Shown here piece after piece: positions 24,581 to 38,633 of a stretch of 64,000 nucleotides of DNA. This stretch comes from Ursus arctos (lineage: Eukaryota; Chordata; Mammalia; Carnivora; Ursidae), in assembly GCF_023065955.2 (NCBI RefSeq), contig NW_026622985.1, forward strand, positions 69,491,931 through 69,555,930, given 5' to 3'. A program made the translations under genes and the position numbers. The notes beneath the pieces were generated by a model, which was not told the DNA's origin, made no database searches, and worked only from the letters and a program-made list of their open reading frames with translations. Positions within the stretch are counted from its first letter, which is position 1. Every line of letters begins with the position of its first letter.

Positions 24581-27500
24581 AATTCCATGGATGGGTTGTT
24601 GTTGTTGTTACCCGACCAGTAATTCAGTTACAGTGGAAGACGCTGCAGGTGTGGATTTAGCCTCTGTCACCAGATACACGGGTATGTTTGAACTGGTGTT
24701 GAAAGAGAGCAGGTACTTAACTGCTTAATAAATTACAGTTGGAGGAAGAGGTATTGAGCAAACCCTTTGGATAGCAGAATAAAATTTCAATAATGTAAAT
24801 AATGCATTATCTATTTTCTGCTTCTGTTATTGTACAGTTTCTGATTCTCAAAACTGTTGTCTGACAGGTCTGTGTTCTCCTGGCCAGGTGGTGGTACATT
24901 TTGCAGCTTGTCAAATTTCCTTGCGCCCTTTTTCATTATACAGTATTGCTCTGTGCTTAGCCACTGTATCCGTTCACGCAGACATACTCTACCTTCAGTC
25001 TAACACTAAAATTGATTTGCTAGGCGCTCCTTTGCTTCTTCACATTTCACATCTTCCCATTGAATTTCTTGTGTCAGGAGCACAGCACTGTCTTTCTACT
25101 TCCATCCTCGGAAATCTGCACACTCTTTGGGTTTTCTGAATATTTAAATGGCTTTGTGACTGATGTCAGTGTGTTTTTTATTCTATAGTACTTCGTTCAA
25201 TGCAATTTTCCTTGAGAGTCTTCAGTGCTTGTTTTCATTTTAGATTCTTTCTGTTTGAACATTATTGAAACTTACTGGTCTTTTTGCATTAGTTAATGGT
25301 AGGAGACTTTTTTTTTTTTTGTAAAAACATAGTTCCTAATTAGTATTTCCCCAAAAAACATCTTTTAAAAACAAGAAAAACCCCACCATAATGTAATATG
25401 GATTTTTTGAAGTTAATAGCTTATTTTCTGTAAAAAGAAGATACAAGGAATCAGCAAAAATTATCCCTACACAAATGAGAAAACATTTTTTTTTCCTTGC
25501 CGAAGTAGAAGTAATGAATGTAAACTGATTTCAGGTTTGCGATTTTGTGACCTAAGTTGGCACCAGATCTTAGATGTTCTTAGGAGAATTCAAAGCCTGA
25601 CTGCTTAGCGCTCACTGATAAGGCGTATTTACTGTAGCATATTGTTTTAACCAGTCAAATTTTGAGACTTTTGGAGGCATAGGTGAAAGTTCCAACTTCT
25701 TTACTAAAGTGTAGCCAGTTGTGTAATAAAATACCCAAGATGATTCATTCAGTCAACCTAATATCTACCCATCAAGGGGGAGAAGAAGGTAAGGAGGTAT
25801 TATATCTTTCTCTAGCATAACATGTTAAGTGCAGCATTCCAATCTAAAAGGTAGAATTGTTCCTTTGAGTAAAATAATTAATGATCCCAACAAAAGGAAA
25901 GCTGTTACGAGAGAGACCTCTAGTGGAAGAAAATGCAAGTGCTTTGGAGAAGGGTTTTATTGTTTATGCTTCATCTAAAAAACGGAGCTTGCCTCTGTTG
26001 GTCAAGGCAGTGTCCACAAGAGCAAACTGCATTCCTCTTTAAGACATAGGATCTGCGATCTGCTCGAGCAAATAATACTTTTCAGAGCGGAGTCAATGCA
26101 GTGCTTGAAGGAGACTTAACTTCTTAGACCTAAGATTTTGAAAAACAAGTTACAGGTATCTATGCAGAAAGACAAGATTTGGGAGTGGGCAACCAGAATT
26201 TGGAGGCACTGCAGAATAGAGGAACTATGGCTTTATTTGTTTGTTGAATTAATATTTTATCTGTAGGTAATATTTTGACCTATAAAAAAATATCAAAGCA
26301 CTTTGCTATGTGTGGAGGGTGAGCCGGGGCTTGGGGGATTTTCCAGTTTTTCACAAATCATAACTTTTAACAATAAATAACTGAAAGTTAGTTTTTAGGA
26401 AAAATTCAAAAGTCGGTCATATGCAGAGTAGGGAGGCACCCAAGTACAAGTTATTTGAAGAAAATAGTTGCGTCTAGATTAGAGTATCTCATTCAACTAA
26501 TTCAATGCTCCTATTTTTCCTCTGTTCTCCACACAGTTGCACTTAATTCAGCCTCTGATGTATAACTAATTTGACTACTTACAAAAATTTTCTACTTTAA
26601 ACAATATTAATGATAAAAATAAGAATTAGGGTATGTTTTCTGATTAGAGATTTAGCATTAAATCCCAGAGAAGTCTGGGTCTACTCACTGTGGTTAGCAA
26701 CTGGGTGGTAATATAACTTCTAATTTAAATTGGGACATCCTCTTTAGACTCTGTGACCCATAGCTACAGAATTTAAGAAAGTGCCCCAGGAATAAGGGAG
26801 AAAGTGAAAGAAGTTGATAATTCAATGGTGTAGTTTTAACTTGGCACTGAAATACTGTCACAATTTTTAAGAAAAGTATTATAGCTGTGGAAACCATTGG
26901 GTACAGTAACAATTTCTGAAATTCTCTTCTATAATGACAATTGTTACATATGCCTTTTAAAAAAAATAACCACAATAGAACTTTAGTTTTTATTATTGTT
27001 CAGATGTTCACCCAAATTGGTTAGGAGAATTTCATGTGGCTATTTTTAGTTTCTGTGTCAGCCCCTAGTTTTCTTCACCAGCTTTAATTCTGCCTATTGT
27101 CTTTAATAAACCCTCTTCAATTTTTCCTCAGGATGATGAAATTTTAGAGCCTGTTTTCGAGGCAGGTAATTCACAGCTCTTATATTCCTCATACTAATAC
27201 ATCTCAGTTAATACTGAAGAGGAGCTATCTTTCCATTCTTACCAAAGTCTGAACATCCCATAAAACAGGACATCATAATTCCGAGGAAGCGGGGGCCATG
27301 AATCTCTTCAAATTTGGGCTGGTGGCTGGCAGCCAGCTAAATGAAAATCAGTAGTGGGGGGCGGACGGAGGGGGGAGGTGTTGTCAGAGAGTGTCACACA
27401 AATGTTATTTCCCTGACTTTGTTTCCGGTTTAGAATGGAGCTTGAAAGAAAAATAGCATCAAAATTTGGAGGTTTTGAGAGAGATTTTTTTGTTTGTGTT

Positions 27501-27957
27501 TAAAAATCATTCTAATGGCTAAAAGAGAAATTTGAAAGATAGAAAAGCATAAAGCAACATATTTATTATATGACTTCCTTTCAGATTCTTTCTTCTTTAA
27601 AATAAAAGGAACCACATTTTTAGGATGTCATGTCTTCTTTAAATAAAACTTGGACATTTCAGTTTGTAACTATTTCCCCTAACAATGTTGAACCCTGTCT
27701 CTATAGGCATATGTACTTCTTAAATGGTTTCCTTGCACTCTTCCTGTTCTTCATAGGTCTCCCCATTCATGCTCTACAAAAAACGAATTTCCATAAACAT
27801 CTTAGGATGTTTTGAGACAGAGTAAAGATGGAGACAAAAGTCTTCAGAGTGTGCCAGAATTCTCAGTGGAAAAGTCACAATTGGGTTTGACCAAAGGGCT
27901 GAAATGTGAACAGCGCACCCCACTCACCACCTTGCGTCTTGCTTTAGGGCCTCATTC

Positions 27958-27995
27958 ACAAACAAACACACACACGCACGCACACGCACACACTA
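27958..27995. repeat. Imperfect (CA)n run
   Basis: CA dinucleotides interrupted by CG steps (acacgcacgcacacgcac). Confidence 0.9.
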
Positions 27996-29569
27996 GCAAG
28001 AGGAAAGAACTCTGCAAGTATAATTTCATTCTTATTTTAGGTATGTTGCAGACCCCTGTCTTAATTATGAATGTATATACATCGACTACCGCCCCTTTTG
28101 CTTCTCTTTTGCATGCAAATGATGGGGATAAAATAATAAAGAAATAAAGAAAGGGAGGAAGAAAGAGAATAGGAGCCCTTTCTGCACTAAATGTGCGCAT
28201 TATTTTTAATTTCACTTTTGGTTTGGGCTGTGTTCTTATATACTCTTCTTTCAGGCTGCAACAAATTAATTCAAAATGTATCACTTCTCACCATTCGATG
28301 TCATCCTCACCCTTATTCCCATTCCAACAGCATGAACCACCAAATCGGCACAAGATGTGCTGGTACAAAGAAGCATTCTGGCAAAAACCAAACATGCACC
28401 AGTGGACCAGTGAGTGCTCCACTGACGAGAGTATTCTTAATTTCGGCAACACTGGATTATTGTCTCTGCTCTGCCAGTAAATAGGTCACCTTAGAAGGTC
28501 CCTAACTCTGTTGTGCTTTGTTTTCTCTACGTGCAACAGGTACGTATCACTATTTCCCCAACCAAATGTTGCTATAAAGATAAAATGCTTTAAAGAAGTA
28601 AAAAGGAACATTATGCATGGGAAAATGAAGACAGTATCTGTAGGATACATTAGAAGAATTCTGCTTAACAGAATTGATGAGCATACTTGAAATCCCCCTA
28701 GCTTCAATCCTGCATTCATTGTTTTGAGATCTGACTATAGCCACACAGACTGAAGTAAATTATGGGTGAGACTAAGCCCAACTTTGAACTGACCTGTGGT
28801 GTTTCCTTCCCTTTGCCAACAGAGCAGCTGTGGCCAATTAGTGTTCAACACTATCTTCCAGCCTATAAGTGATTTCACGTTCCAGGTGCAAGTGCACCAA
28901 AGAGGGCTAGAGTGGCTAACCCCTGATCGTTCCAGGCTTTTCATCCTCGTGGAATTTCAGAGGGAAAAAGGAGCTGTAAGGTCATCTGGTCCATTCTTAC
29001 AACAGGAATTATTTAAGTACCTACTAAGTAAGTAGAGCTTTCTCTGGTTTGTCAACAAATATATTTCTGGTAGGAAATATCTTTGAGATGTAAGTTATTA
29101 TAACCAACATTTTAATTCAACATTTTTTTCACTAGAGTGAAACATTAGGCTTATTTTCCCTTCCTCATGAAAAATCACCAAGTTCAGTTATTATGGATTT
29201 TCTGGAAGTCCACTGTTCCTACATCAAATACAGGGAAATAGGAAATGGGAGTGTTCACCTATCATCTCTAAAAGGACATCTGTATAATATGGGCTTATTT
29301 TCCTTACTAGATATGTTATCTAAAGTACCCCTTCCAACACTAAAAACTCTGGTTTTATTTTTCTTTGTTAATACAGTAAAATTCACAGGAATTCAAAGGT
29401 AACATATATCAGCACGAACCTGAATTTGTTCTTGCATATTGTTCTGCAGATGTTTCCACACAAAAGCAAGGAACGGAGAAATTACCAAATTGGTGATCAC
29501 TCTCACGCTGCTGAGGTTGAACAGGTATAATTTTAAATTGTGTCAGAGTATATGGCACATACATCTTTC

Positions 29570-29660
29570 TCCTCTACTAGATTATAAGTTTTAGGAGGAG
29601 AGGGATCATATTAATCCTTGTAGCTCTAATATCCTGAGTCAATTCGTTCGTGTATACATT
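29570..29660 (+). repeat. LINE-2 3'-end-like fragment
   Basis: The motif 'ctactagattataagttt' followed by 'gagggatcatattaatcc' matches the pattern of L2 3' ends. Diverged, and boundaries are approximate. Confidence 0.55.
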
Positions 29661-29990
29661 CAACATTTATTGAGCATCTGCTACGTGCCAGAACTCGTGT
29701 TAAGTGTAGGAATTTTTATGAAAATGATCCTAGCCCTAAGACAGCTCACATTCTAAGGGTAATAAATAATTATGTAATTTTAGTAACAATACAGTTTGAA
29801 AAACACATTTACTTCCGTGATATCCTTTGAACCTAACAACCATGTGAGGTTGGTATAATTAGCTCCATTTTTACAGTGAGTTTCACAGAGGTTAATTGTG
29901 TTGCTTCAGGTCACTCAGCTAATCAATGGCAGATCAGGGGCTCCAGGCTTCTTATTCCAAATCCTATGAGTGCTTAATAAATACTACTAA
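29660..29990 (-). repeat. MIR/L2-type ancient repeat cluster
   Basis: 'tttattgagcatctgctacg' with 'tgccagaactcg' is followed by 'ccatgtgaggttggtataa', 'ctccatttttacagtgag', and 'cacagaggttaattgtg' with 'ggtcactcagctaatcaatg'. The second part is a clear antisense MIR (about 29800-29975). The first part may belong to the same element or to an L2. Confidence 0.7.
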
Positions 29991-30781
29991 TAATCTAACA
30001 ATACAAGCTTGTATTAATTGCATTAATATCATTGGATTACGAGTTGTCTTGCTTCTTCTGATCAAGTGAAAATATTTATAAAACATCTTCCTAAACATCT
30101 GTCTCAAATCCATTCCATGAGTAAGTTACATGGAATCAAAACTGAAACTCCTCATCTGACCAGATGAATTGTGAACATAGAATCTTTCAAAATATATCAA
30201 AATATTCACATACCCTTAAAAATTTAGTACCGCAAATCTGATTCAGTCCATTTCAACAGCCAAAAAAAACGCTTTTGTGCATAAGGCATTGCATGCAATA
30301 GAAGGATACGTTAGTACTTGCCCTCATGGTTCCAGTTCAAAGAATTACTGTGCCAGAAGTTGTTTCCTCTGTTACTCTGTTACGGGTCCAGGAAAATCTG
30401 ATTCTTGTTAGTATCACTTCCTATGCACAGGAAAAGTTGGAGAATGCTGCTTTGATTCAATCCAGTCTACACATAGCACTGTGCCTGCCAGCCTGGATTT
30501 ATATTTAAAAGAGAAAAAAGAATAATATGTTACTCAAAAAAAAAAAAAAGTCTTTTGTGTTGCAAACAGAGAGGTGGTGGGAGGGCAGGGGGTAGGTGAT
30601 GATGGCATCCTGTGTGTATTTAAAAAATGTTATAAAGAATCATTTAAGACAATCAGACCATATGATATGCATGTTAGGGTAAACGTAGATCAAACCAAAT
30701 CAACGTTGCACGAGGAATTATCAATTAGGGAATCATTTAAACAATGTAAAATGTCATAAATATCAATATGACATGTCTTGG

Positions 30782-30975
30782 GGCACCTGGGTGGCTCAGT
30801 TGGTGAAGCATCTGCCTTTGGCTCAGGTCATGATCCCAAGGTCCTGGGATGGAGCTTTGCATTGGGCTCCCTGCTCAGCAGGGAGCCTCCTTCTCCCTCT
30901 CATCCCCTCTCATACTCTCTCCTGCTATCTCTGTCTCTCTCTTGCTCTCAAATAAATAAACAAAATATTTTTAAA
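30782..30975 (+). mobile_element. CAN-SINE
   Basis: Intact head gggcacctgggtggctcag, CT-rich body and tail 'caaataaataaacaaaat'. Flanking aatatgacatgtcttgg (30765-30781) and aatatgacacttcttgg (30976-30992) form a 17-bp target-site duplication with two mismatches. Confidence 0.95.
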
Positions 30976-30992
30976 AATATGACACTTCTTGG

Positions 30993-33900
30993 TTGGTAAT
31001 AGATGTAGAAAGTTCCATAGGTCTCATCTTGACTTTGGGTCTATTTTATTCTCAAGTATAACCACACAGTAAGCAGGGGCACCTCTGGCCCATGTTTGAA
31101 TCATAAGCTTCCCCCTCTGCTTTTTTCTTTTAAATTTTCCCAAACCAAGATTTGGGATAAAATAGTATTGAAGATGATTGTGTCATAGGAGTGTTTGAGT
31201 ATCTTAGAACGAAGACTACCTAGCTGAAGATCACAAAGCAAGTATAATTCTGCTGCTGTGTATTCTGTGCTTTCATTCATTTGTTCTATTTTTTTTTAAT
31301 TGAACATGGACCCTGGGGTTCTAAAAATGACGAGGCCTAGCTCTTTCCCTGTAGAAATCCACATCTTAGTGAGGTAAGAAAGACAAATGCATTGATTTCT
31401 TTCAGTGAAAATGCATCAGTTAATATTGAAGAGACAGTCAAAATGAAGATGAAGAAGGTCAAGTCATTCGAAGAGGGTATAACACTAAGGTGATTATCAG
31501 GACTTTAAAGGAGATACTCCATGGTTCATCTTCATGCCCTGCAGTGTCCAGAAGAGTTGCTGATACATGGAAGACAATAAATGTTGAGTGATAAGTGAAT
31601 GAATGAGTGAATGAATAAATGAGTGAAATGAAAATTACAGGTCAAATTCTCAAAGAAGCCAAAAAAGTGAGTTTTCTTGGCTCCAGTGAATAAATACATG
31701 TCAAGCTAATAGTGAAAGAATGATATTAATATTGCAGGTCTGATGCTCAAAAATATCTAGAAGAGGCCCGTTTTCTTGACTCCGTAGCTGGACCCCACAG
31801 TGCATTGCTTTTTCCACCCAACAACCTAATCATTTCATAAGATGGACTGGGTGAGAAAGGAGAATAAGTCGACCATGTGATGGGTTAACGCATGCCTTGG
31901 TTTTCACAGGGGCCTAGCCTCCCCAGTACAGTCCTCTTAGTGTCAATATAATGTTTTGGTTTTAGGGCTCCTAGTGAGCTCTGAGAGTTTTTTTTTTCAT
32001 CCGCATACTGAAAACATCATCTGTTTTAGTGTTCTGCGTATGACATCACTCTGACATACTGTAAACATGATAGCGTATTTTATGGCACTGGAAAAATAAG
32101 CAAGAAAAGGAAATATCCTTTCTCCATGCTTTGGTCAAATCTATTTTATAGTTAACTAAACTTAGCACACATACGGTTTCCAGAAATGTTTAGAAATGAA
32201 CTTACTACTTTGAGTAAATTTGACTAATGAATGCAACTATTCATAGAGAAACACAGATTCCTTGAAAATGTATTATTTCCTGTTTCAAAGATATATTAGC
32301 TCCTCTACAAAAATGTCTTCACTAGAATTCTAGTTCTAGGTCACTAAATACTGGAAGGCTGTTGCTCACTTTCAAGCTCTCTGAATGCAAATAAAAGACT
32401 GAATTCTGAAGGTTTCAACTGATTTTTAAGTTGTTTTTTTCTCCCCTCCCTTAGCAGAATCACAGCCATGGACCTGGTCTCATTTTCATTGAACAGCCAT
32501 TACGAAGAGAAGTGAGAATAATGTGGAAGGAATTAAATTCAAGTATGGAGGTAAGAGGGATAAGAATCACACAGAACCAAAATATTGAAAATGGGTCGGC
32601 TGTGAGCTTCCTCTCCAGCAGAAGGTCGGAGGTCATGTTGGGTCCAAGCTCCTAATACTGTCCTGATGATTTTGGAGGCAGACTTTACACTTGATATTTG
32701 AAAGTACAACAGGGCAGGTGGCTTATCATGTAGGTTATTCAAAATTATACAAAAAAGTAGTATTTAGTCATTTCCTCAAATATTTTTCAAAAGCTCAGAT
32801 TACAGCATTTTAGTTTTGCTTCAAATTATTTCCTGACTTTCAGTTTCTCTGAAAACAGGCAATTGAAAACATCCATTGATATGTGTGGCTTAAATACAGA
32901 GCCCCAACTTATCCTGTTAATGGAAGTCATCTCAACAGTAAAGATGAAGTATGAAAATTGTTTTTCATTAGGTTTTAATTTGTGATTCATCGTAGATATG
33001 TTAAAGGGATAAGCATTTGGTTGACTCGTTTTTTAAAAGTTAAGGAAAAGAGAATATATAATGAAGTTCAACTAGTACAATATTCCTGAAAGATTTTAAA
33101 AATCAAGTTCATATGTTTACAAGTTAAAAAGTGACATAAGAGAAAAAAAATTCTACTGCCTAGAAGAAAAAAAAAAAGTGTAGCTGGTTTGCTGTCTCCC
33201 CGCTGACCCGCACAGAACTATGTTCCTTTATTTTCATGAAGTAAACTGCTCCTTCTAACATTAAAAGCGCAAGTTTTCCTTTTTGTTTTTCTCTAGCATT
33301 TACTAAGGATGTTTAAAATAATCTTGAGCTCCTTCAGCAGCTAGTTATCGATGCATTTTATGCCTTTTGTTAGCTATAATCTTAGTCATTTTAGTACACG
33401 GAGCCCTAATCTTCAAGTCTGTCAGTCCCATTTTGCATTACAAATCATTTGTAGTTTTATAACTGTCATTTCCAAGGACATCTGGAAAAGATGGATTTAT
33501 GAAAGGTTACCATGCATTCTAAGAAGGCCGAGAATTAGCATGACTTTGTAAAGGTTCTTATAAATTGAGCAGCCATCACTGGCAATAAGGTGTTTTTTGC
33601 TTTTGTCGAGTATCTTTATTTAAATATTAAGGAAGAGATACGACCTTTGGCCTTGGAGATCCCTGTGACAGGGCAATGGTCCAATGTATTAGCTGTCAGT
33701 GGAGTGCTGTGGCCTGACTCTCTCAAGGCCCCTATTTGTGGACAGTGTTATAATAACCCTTCCATTAGGCATCCCCAAGGCAAATAACCTCAGCTTTAAC
33801 AGAGTCAGTTTAAAATTCCTTAGAGTAACATTAAGACACTATCTGGTTTGTGTCAGTTTAAGATCAACTACTCCCTGCATAGGTTCAATTCTGTAAATTT

Positions 33901-36554
33901 TAAGTAGCCACAGTTATTTAAGAATTATTTCATATATGCCTGCAGGTAAATATTAGACACATAGAATGTAGAAATAACCTCATCCACTTCTTTGATTTCT
34001 AAACCAGCCTCTTTAGAGATTAACTGAATCCAAACGGGCTTGAGAATCTATTTTTTTAAGTGACTCTTGTTGATCTGTATACTTATCTCTTGTTGACAGA
34101 ATTTCGGAGTTGCTGCTCATGGTTTAAACAGGATTTGGAGACATCAAATCACAAATGGAAGAGACAAGATGTATTCATTTGGAAGCAGGCATACCTCCCC
34201 ATGTATGTGCAAGGGTAAGTAATGGTTGTAAGTTGAAAAGTGTGTTTGTTTGTTTGTTTTTCTGCCTTTTCACCTAGATTTTGTCTGCCTCTTACACTAT
34301 TTTACTCCCAGGTAAGTGAATCTGGTTATGCTCAGATGAAATGCTTGCATTTTAATCACAAATTGTTACTGCTTTTATCTCTAACTACTTATTACTGGGC
34401 TCAGATTTTGTGGGGAAATCTGAGGTCAAAAGACATATTTTCTGCAAAAATTCAAAGTCAAACTACCCTAAAGTGCTTTGAAAAATCACAGTTGTCATCA
34501 TAAGTCTTAAAATAAATCACTAAAGATGATATGAAACTTCAAGTATTTAGGCCATGAAATGAATTTAGTGTCTCCTCTGAATCCAACTTTTGTGTTTGGT
34601 AGACTGAGACTTCGGTCGTTAAAACATATCATCTAAATTAAAAAAAAAAAACTTATTGGTATCTGTAGATGGGTTCTCAAGTGCAACTTTCATCATTTTA
34701 TATTATCAGTTACATACAAATTAATAAATCAATTTAATTTGTAAATTTCATTTTTTTATAACTAATGGAAAAGTCAACAAATGTTTGTAGACTGTCTAAT
34801 AATATATACCTAAGCACTGGGATAAGCATGCACCCCTTTCGATATTCTTTCCATTCATACAGTAAAAATCCAGCCAATTTTTAAAATAACAAAGTAATTT
34901 TAGGAGAATTAATTATATGGTTAGTATTTGCCTTTACTTATAGATGCCAAAGACATTAAAGTATAAATGATTGTTGATTGAATTAGGTTTTTGTCCCACA
35001 TTAGGTTAACTGCTATAAGAAAAAAAAAAGTGAAATGATATCATGTTCTAAAACCCCAGTGCTCATAAACAACACTTAGCTTTTGATTTACAGTGAAATC
35101 ACAATTCTCCACTTCTTGTTCCGTCTCTGACATTGCGTGTGAGACCATAGGGCAATACATGCCCTACAACATAATATAGGATGTAATTTAAAGGGTTCTA
35201 TTGATGCTGTAAATCACAAGTAGTTCTGCTGAAGCAGTTTATGAATGGCAGTAAAACACTAAGACTGGATTATATCATTGGAATTATGTACCCCATACAG
35301 GTATTATTATTTGTAATTGGGGATAAAGTCTTAGAAAACACATATATGGAAATGTCGTTCCTCGTGGTATTTACTGGCTTCTTTTACACAAGATATGTTT
35401 TTGGATAAAATAAGAAATCTGAGGTTGTAGAATCTCTGTCATTCTGGAGAAAGCATTTGTACGCTCTCAGAGTGGGTCATAACAGTTAGAACATATTCTG
35501 ACAGGTCATACATAACCCAATTGCTAGAAGCACAAAAGACCATCTGCATATGGGCTCCCAGAAAACTTGATAAGGTTCATTAGTACACAATCAAAGACAC
35601 ATAACACCACAATGACCATGACAGGGTGATGCTCTGAAAAGGAGTTGAAGAGTATAAAAGGTCTGTTAGTGCTCTCTACAGGAAAATTACAATGATGGAC
35701 TTATTTTTTTCATCGAACCAACTGGCTTTGGTAGACACATAGCCATTGTCAGCCCTCAAATGATCTGTATTTACAAGTTTCTTTTCTGGGAAGATAGAAT
35801 GACAATGGCAGTTCTTCAAATATTCTGGGCACATCTTTGATGATGAAGAGGAATTCCAGTCTTCTATCCTGTTTAGCTATATCTTTCTGTTATTATGAGT
35901 AAATTGTCCTAGTAGATGTGTCTCTGTGGCTAAACCAGATGGCCTGGATGGATGCCAAACAATTCTTCCATCTGCTTTTCAAATTTTTTTTCCTCAAAGA
36001 AACTAAAATAACATATAGTGGGAGATCATAAGTAATTTTAGAATATTCTAGATAGGTCTTTGGGTTCTTCAGATTAATTTTCCCAAATGAGGTCAATCCC
36101 AAGCAATATTCTAAAGTAGGTTAAGACTCAAGTATCTCCTACCTTTCTTACCCAGGCATTGGCCAGCGTGGCCACCGACCCCCAAGTTTACCCCCAGTTT
36201 CCCAAGAATCAAATAGGGCACTCCTGAATTATTCTTATGTATTATCACCTGTCAGAGTTATGTCTCATCATTTTAGACTTGTTGCTGCCATATTTCCCTT
36301 TCCACAAAAAAAATTTATTCTAACCTTATTCCTTCAGGACAAAGTTAATAATTAATTGCCTAATGAATTATCTGCATTCATTTGTAAAGGCAGAGATTGC
36401 TATATATAGATTATTTTTAAGTGACTTTCTGGGACAAACTCAGTTAATCCAAGGAATAAAATAAAGGCAAGTAGAATGGGCCATTGATACTGTGGCAAGC
36501 CAGGGTTAGCATTTAATTTGAATTGGTTGAGCATTGAAATATATTCATCCTGTG

Positions 36555-36599
<45 letters not shown>

Positions 36600-36760
36600 A
36601 TATCCATATATACATATACACACATATCCATATAAATACAAATAAATATAAAGGTGTATATGTATGTAATTTATCCACAAACCTTAATGCCACTCAGATG
36701 AAAGGATTTTCATAACCACTGCTTTGCAGAGGCATGATACATATCAGAAGACTTAATGAA
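30993..36760. other. Intergenic; no gene recognised
   Basis: Mostly unique AT-rich DNA. Around 31550-31630 there is an old L2-like 3' end ('agacaataaatgttgag') running into a degenerate GAATGA/GAATAA tetranucleotide run. Apart from the CA microsatellite at 36558-36597, nothing else is recognised. Confidence 0.45.
36558..36597. repeat. (CA)n microsatellite
   Basis: Close to twenty uninterrupted CA units, followed by AT-rich 'tatccatatatacatata'. It is a likely length polymorphism. Confidence 0.98.
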
Positions 36761-36764
36761 AACT

Positions 36765-36900
36765 CAGAACACTGTAGTATGACTAAGAGCAAGATTTTGT
36801 GAATCAGATTACCTGAGTTCCAATCCTTACTAGCCGAATGACTTCAGTCAAGTTTCTTAGCATCTCCCTAACTATCCTCATAAGGTAATTAAGATTTAGT
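36765..36900 (+). repeat. MIR SINE remnant
   Basis: Forward MIR core: 'gattacctgagttccaatcc', 'ttactagccgaatgact', 'tcagtcaagtttcttagc' and 'atcctcataag'. Diverged. Confidence 0.75.
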
Positions 36901-37123
36901 AATTTAATTTCTATTAAAGACCCACAGCAATAACTAACCAGTGAAAAGCAGAATATGTATGTTTCTCGTTAATATAGTAAATTATTCTTGAAGACAGAAT
37001 TTCTTTAGTTATATCTCAAATGTGTACACAAATGTTTACATAGTAAATTCTGATCTATTGAATTGTCCTTTGTGATTGTCATCTATTTTTTTCATAAATG
37101 TATTCATTCAACAGATTTTTAAA

Positions 37124-37307
37124 ATTATTTTATTTATTCATTTATTTGTCAGAGAGAGAGAGCACAGGCTGGGGGACCGGCAGGCACAGGGAGAAGCAGG
37201 CTCCCTGCTGGGCAGGGAGTCAGATGCAGGACTCCATTCCAGGACCCTGGGATCATGACCTGAATCGAAGGCAGACACTTAACCAACTGATCCACACAGG
37301 TGTCCCT
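37124..37307 (-). mobile_element. CAN-SINE with 19-bp target-site duplication
   Basis: An antisense SINE with 'attttatttattcatttatt', a GA block, 'gaccctgggatcatgacctg' and a terminal 'ccacacaggtgtccc'. The duplication cattcaacagatttttaaa is perfect at 37105-37123 and 37308-37326. The insertion split an older L2-like sequence ('cattcattcaacag...'). Confidence 0.96.
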
Positions 37308-37326
37308 CATTCAACAGATTTTTAAA

Positions 37327-38420
37327 CATCCATATGCTATGCACTAAACTAGATGCTATGAAATACACAAAAAAGTTTTAAGAGTCTTTTTCTCAATGAA
37401 CTTAAATTCTGTCACCCACTGAATCATAATATATACATAAGTAGCTATAATCCAAGATGGAAAGTGGTAAGGCCCTAAAGAAGGTAGAGGTAATGTGCTA
37501 TGACACTTCAGACATGGTAAAAATGACTTCCAGCTACCGGTTCTACAGAAAGTTCCTGGGAGAAGATAAAATTTGAACTCATCCATGAAGATTAATCAGC
37601 ATGCAGAGATAAAAAGGATGACCGTTCTGAGGAGCTTATTTAAGGTGTAAGGGCAGGAAAGTGAGTAATTCGGAGTATATGAAAGGGATGGATGAGACAC
37701 TCACTGTGGGAATGTTGGGAAATACTGAAGCATGTATAGAAGAAAATAATTTTGAATGATAGTTTTGCAGCCAAAAATAATAAATTATTATTGTATATTT
37801 TCTAGTTGTTTTATGCATATAATTTTGTTTAATTGAGAAAGTACTGTATATATGATGCATATGATTACATGTTATTACATACATATACGCATATGTGGGT
37901 ATATATCATATACATATATGATTACATATTATTTTTAAATAATTAAATTAATTAAATTAATATTTAAATGACTGCATGCTTTTTCAAAAGGGTGAATAAT
38001 TAACTAATTATTCAACTTTATAAGAAATATGTATGCTGCTGACACTTTGGTATTGTTAATAAGGTTAGAATAAACACACTTACATGGAAATCTTTGCCTA
38101 TACTTGAAATTTTGTTCTTAAGATATATTCCTAGAAATAAAATTAGTATCAAATATGTTAAGGATTTTAAGTTTCCTGATATACTCCTGTTGCTTGAGTA
38201 TATTCAATTGAGTATATACAATTTAAGCCCTCCAAGTAGTAATAAAGTGTTATACTGATACTCATTTTATTTTTCTTAATTTGATAGGTACAAAATTATA
38301 TTTCATTTATCCTTAAATTTGCAATTTTAAGAAGGATAATGCATTTTTTAACTTTATTTATGAAGTTTCTCCTTTTTATTTCCTTACACTGATCTTCTGA
38401 CTCTCACAAGGCCATTCATT
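37327..38420. other. Old LINE debris and AT-rich sequence
   Basis: 37327-37600 looks like L2-derived sequence continuing past the SINE. Around 38040-38260, 'aagatatattcctagaaata' and neighbours resemble an antisense old L1 3'UTR. 37780-37990 is TA-rich low-complexity sequence. None of these is certain. Confidence 0.4.
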
Positions 38421-38633
38421 TACTTATGAGAATGTTGGAATTGTTACCACAGAAATTAAAAGAGAAACAATGGTTTTTAATTAGCTTCCAAATCCAAAAG
38501 AAGATTTTTTTTTTTTGCAAAGTAAAAATATTTGGAAAATGAAGTTATTTTTGAAGCAATTTTCTGCTAACTCCCAAATCTGGATTATCCTTAGATTTAC
38601 TCCTGTTAACTTAAAAAAAAAAAAAAAACTGTC

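Larger units (their letters stand above)
18700..29560. other. Repeat-poor intergenic block; candidate regulatory region
   Basis: About 10.9 kb with only one clear transposon piece (L1 3' end at 21720-21835) and short homopolymers. Open frames here are short and show no conserved protein. Several sub-blocks are GC-richer or keep CpGs: about 19140-19360, 22110-22240, 24380-24580 and 25990-26110. This is what one expects of constrained non-coding DNA, but I cannot show conservation from one sequence. Confidence 0.5.

Noticed and set aside
27812..28480. Cluster of overlapping ~100-codon open frames on both strands
   Set aside because: Frames overlap on both strands without protein similarity or splice context. 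They are expected by chance at this length.
36518..36715. Thr-His and Cys-Val repeat peptides on the two strands at the CA run
   Set aside because: Both are translations of a (CA)n microsatellite.
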